DNA of 25,667 bases from Zhengella sp041738295 (lineage in GTDB: Bacteria > Pseudomonadota > Alphaproteobacteria > Rhizobiales > Rhizobiaceae), in contig JBGSQC010000116.1 of assembly GCA_041738295.1 (NCBI GenBank), positions 1 through 25,667 on the forward strand, in the 5' to 3' direction. Every line of letters starts with the position of its first letter. The first letter of the stretch is position 1. Both the position numbers and the translations under genes were made by a program. Shown here piece by piece: positions 23,750-25,667 of this stretch. A model generated the notes under the pieces. It saw only the letters and a list, made by a program, of their open reading frames with translations. It was not told where the DNA came from and made no database searches.

Positions 23750-23857
23750 GCGGTCGCCAAACGGGGCCGCTGGCCGGCAAGGAAGACGCCTGATGACAGG
23801 GTTTTCACGCCGCAAGCCACACGCAACCAACGTCGCTTCCAGGAGGACTTACCCATG
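23750..23857 (+). promoter_or_regulatory. ROSE-like RNA thermometer in the hsp20 5' leader
   Basis: The leader ends with TCGCT (23833-23837), six loop bases, and AGGA within the Shine-Dalgarno AGGAGGA. This matches the ROSE 3' hairpin rule in which U(C/U)GCU pairs with AGGA around a bulged G. The pair is extended by G-C and A-U pairs outside it. A GCGGTC/GGCCGC hairpin at the 5' end of the leader and a CCTG-ATGA-CAGG hairpin in the middle resemble the multi-hairpin ROSE layout. ROSE elements melt on heat shock to expose the ribosome site of rhizobial small heat-shock genes. The fold is worked out by eye. Confidence 0.55.
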
Positions 23858-24322
23858 CGTCACGTTGATTTTTCACCGCTCTATCGTTCCACCGTCGGCT
23901 TCGACCGCCTGTTCACCATGCTGGACAGCCTTGGCGCGCCCGACAATGCGCAGAGCTATCCGCCCTACAACATTGAGCGCACTGGCGCTGATGCCTACCG
24001 CATCACCATGGCGGTGGCCGGTTTTGCCGAGGGCGACCTTTCCATCGAAGCCAAGCGCAATGCGCTCACCGTCAAGGGCGAAAAGGTGGAAGAGGAAAAG
24101 GAAGGCGAAAGCGAGTTCCTGCATCGCGGTATCGCTTCACGCGCCTTCGAGCGCCGCTTCCAGCTGGCCGACCACGTGGAAGTGGTGGGTGCCGAGCTGA
24201 AGAACGGCTTGCTCCACATCGATCTCAAGCGCGAGATCCCTGAGGAGATGAAGCCGCGCAAGGTTGCCATCACGGCAGCTCCGGCCGGCACCTTCAAGGA
24301 AATCGAAGCTAAGGCCGAATGA
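23855..24322 (+). CDS. Small heat-shock protein, Hsp20/IbpA family
   Basis: 155 aa starting MRHVDFSPLYRSTVGFDRLF, the usual class A rhizobial sHsp N-terminus. The alpha-crystallin domain spans about residues 32-130: 'YPPYNIERTGADAYRITMAVAGF' at its start and the conserved 'GAELKNGLLHIDLKREIP' at its end. The C-terminal tail is Ala/Lys/Glu-rich. The protein should form oligomers that hold unfolding proteins in a refoldable state. The ATG has AGGAGGA 9 nt upstream, inside the ROSE-like hairpin. An RpoH promoter candidate lies 110 nt upstream, so both transcription and translation may respond to heat. Confidence 0.93.
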   Translation: MRHVDFSPLYRSTVGFDRLFTMLDSLGAPDNAQSYPPYNIERTGADAYRITMAVAGFAEGDLSIEAKRNALTVKGEKVEEEKEGESEFLHRGIASRAFERRFQLADHVEVVGAELKNGLLHIDLKREIPEEMKPRKVAITAAPAGTFKEIEAKAE

Positions 24323-24348
24323 CGGCCTGACGGATCTCCAGTCCAAGG

Positions 24349-24377
24349 AAAAGGCGGCGTCCCTGCGCCGCCTTTTT
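24349..24377. terminator. Rho-independent terminator after hsp20, shared with the convergent doxX gene
   Basis: AAAAGGCGGCG (24349-24359), a short loop, and CGCCGCCTTTT (24366-24376) form an 11-bp stem with a five-T run on the + strand. On the - strand the T-run is shorter (TTTTCC), so termination of the doxX transcript is likely but weaker. Confidence 0.85.
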
Positions 24378-24394
24378 CATGCGTGGAAATCTGA

Positions 24395-24997
24395 TCAGGC
24401 GGTCTGCATGGAACCGGCCAAGGCCGATGACCTGCCCGAAAGCCGCGCCAGCAGGGCATCCAGCGACAGTGCACCGGCCCCTTTCACGATGAGATAGACC
24501 AGCGGGAACAGCCAGAGCAGACGCTGGTCGGCAATGGCGGCATCGGGAAACCGGTCGAACATCGCACCTGTCGCCTCGGCACCGATCTTGTGGAAAGTGA
24601 TGTCCACATAAGTCTGGACGGCGATGAAGCCGATCATGCCGAGCGAAGCCAGGCGGGTGAAAAAGCCGAGCACCACGGCGAGCGGAAGAAGGAATTCGGA
24701 GTATGTGCCGAAGAAGACGATGATCTTCCAGGGGAAGAAGGCGACCTGCGAGACATCATAGCCGGCTGCCTCGATGACCGGCGGCAGCATCTGGTAATAG
24801 GCATTGTCGGCGATCATGAGAAAGCCGGGAAAGCCTGTGCCAACCTTGGTCAGCGCCGAGGACCAGTAATAGAGCAGCAGCACAGAGGCAAAGACCAGAC
24901 GTGCGGCCAAGCCCGGCAGCCAGGCTTGCGTGGCGCGCTCAACGGCGCTGAAAATGCGGGCATGCAAGCCTGCAAGGTGGCTGATGATGGACGTCAT
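24395..24997 (-). CDS. DoxX family integral membrane protein
   Basis: 200 aa with about four membrane helices (roughly residues 30-46, 92-112, 117-132, 160-173). 'LLLYYWSSALTKVG', 'FFGTYSEFLLPLAVVLGFFTRLASLGMIGFIAVQTYVDI' split across two helices, and 'DQRLLWLFPLVYLIVKGAGALSLD' match the DoxX family. Its ATG overlaps the stop of the upstream DUF2063 gene (ATGA), so the two are co-translated. DoxX proteins often sit at the end of bufferin-type operons (DUF2282 peptide, DUF692/MNIO enzyme, DUF2063 partner, DoxX), where they may link to membrane redox chemistry. The specific reaction is unknown. A GGGGAA Shine-Dalgarno lies a few bases upstream of the ATG. Confidence 0.87.
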   Translation of the reverse strand: MTSIISHLAGLHARIFSAVERATQAWLPGLAARLVFASVLLLYYWSSALTKVGTGFPGFLMIADNAYYQMLPPVIEAAGYDVSQVAFFPWKIIVFFGTYSEFLLPLAVVLGFFTRLASLGMIGFIAVQTYVDITFHKIGAEATGAMFDRFPDAAIADQRLLWLFPLVYLIVKGAGALSLDALLARLSGRSSALAGSMQTA

Positions 24998-25667
24998 TGG
25001 TGTTCCCCTGTTTCGTTTTCCGGCTGGTCCTTGAGGGCAGCAAAAGCGCCCGATGCCAGCAGTTTGGAGAGTGCGGTGGAGAGGTCGAAATGCGCGTCCT
25101 CGCCAAAGGCGATCTCCACGGCATTGTCAAAGCGGATCCCGGCAAGTAGGGCTTGCGTCAGCAAGGCCTCTGGTGCGGAAAGCGCAGTGGTGATCACTGC
25201 CAGATGCGGGCGCGTGACCAGCACGGCGCTCCAGCCTGCTTCCGGTGCTGTGATGTCCTGCGCGCCTGCGCGTCCGGCTTCCCACAAGGCAATCACCGGC
25301 CACTGGCTGGTGACAACGGAGGCCGCCGGATGCGGGACAAGGCGCAGGCCTGCGAGCGCGTCAGGAGCAATTTGAGCAAGGACAGACGCCTCCAAAGGCA
25401 GGGCGTCGGCTGCGTGCCAGGCATCGAGCCAGGCGCACTCAAGCCGGGCAACGTCAGCCAGCCAGGGCAATTGCTGGCGCGCCGGCGGAAAATCGTCGAG
25501 AAAGCCGGCGAATTCCCGACCGTATTCAAACAGCAGCGGAGAGCGCGGCGGGTGGGCGGCGATGAACAGGCGCGCGACATGGGCAAAGCGGTCGGCACCC
25601 GCAAGATGACGCACGGCGGCAAAGGTCTGGCCCAGCGCCTCGATCAGCGAATGGGCGACATTGTTGC
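24994..25667 (-). CDS. DUF2063 / HvfC (BufC)-family protein, 5' end beyond the window
   Basis: At least 224 residues; the frame stays open to the window edge. The visible N-terminal part 'NNVAHSLIEALGQTFAAVRHLAG' followed by 'FIAAHPPRSPLLFEYGREFAGFLDDF' is the putative DNA-binding-domain family (PF09836), and the rest is the variable C-terminal domain, for about 245 aa in total by family comparison. HvfC/BufC proteins are partners of DUF692/MNIO enzymes that modify cysteines of small DUF2282-type peptides. No signal peptide would be expected. It is followed, with a 4-nt overlap, by doxX. The GTG at 25614 is not the real start, because family residues continue upstream of it. Confidence 0.82.
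   Translation of the reverse strand, partial: NNVAHSLIEALGQTFAAVRHLAGADRFAHVARLFIAAHPPRSPLLFEYGREFAGFLDDFPPARQQLPWLADVARLECAWLDAWHAADALPLEASVLAQIAPDALAGLRLVPHPAASVVTSQWPVIALWEAGRAGAQDITAPEAGWSAVLVTRPHLAVITTALSAPEALLTQALLAGIRFDNAVEIAFGEDAHFDLSTALSKLLASGAFAALKDQPENETGEHQ

Overview
The window looks like a chromosomal stretch of a GC-rich alphaproteobacterium of the order Hyphomicrobiales (Rhizobiales), most likely a Mesorhizobium/Phyllobacteriaceae-type organism. This is inferred from the gene families and their order: an FnrN-type regulator beside hemN and ccoNOQP-ccoGHIS, CpdR next to an N-formylglutamate amidohydrolase-like gene, an MmgR/alpha-r8-like small RNA beside an inositol-monophosphatase-family gene, and a ROSE-like leader on a small heat-shock gene. 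I see no phage, transposon, plasmid or CRISPR signature. Gene order and codon use look like ordinary chromosome.

Region 1 (1-8130, all +): the end of one medium-chain dehydrogenase/reductase (MDR) gene, a second complete MDR gene overlapping it, then livH-livM-livG-livF, a long-chain acyl-CoA synthetase-like gene and a periplasmic binding protein, closed by a strong terminator. Tight spacing suggests one operon. It probably imports an organic acid or amino-acid-like substrate, activates it to a CoA thioester, and perhaps reduces it. The substrate cannot be read from the sequence.

Region 2 (8168-19230): a microaerobic respiration island. hemN (-) and fnrN (+) diverge from a promoter region carrying an FNR/FixK-type anaerobox. 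A hemerythrin-like gene (-) and ccoNOQP (+) diverge from a perfect anaerobox, and ccoGHIS has its own. The three boxes suggest that FnrN controls an oxygen-independent haem step, the cbb3 high-affinity oxidase, its assembly and copper-loading factors, and possibly the hemerythrin-like protein. ccoQ (50 aa) and ccoS (48 aa) are short but present.

Region 3 (19353-22430): a small glycine-zipper lipoprotein gene with a candidate EcfG (general stress) promoter, tRNA-Val(GAC) (-), cpdR (-), an N-formylglutamate amidohydrolase-family gene (+, TTG start), an MmgR-like sRNA (-), and a hisN/suhB-type phosphatase gene (+).

Region 4 (22443-25667): an alpha/beta hydrolase (-), an hsp20 gene (+) with a candidate RpoH promoter and ROSE-like thermosensor, then doxX and a DUF2063/HvfC(BufC)-like gene (-) that runs off the right edge. 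The last two may be the downstream half of a bufferin-type (MNIO-modified peptide, copper-handling) operon whose peptide and enzyme genes would lie outside the window. This edge is the best place to look for a less familiar system.
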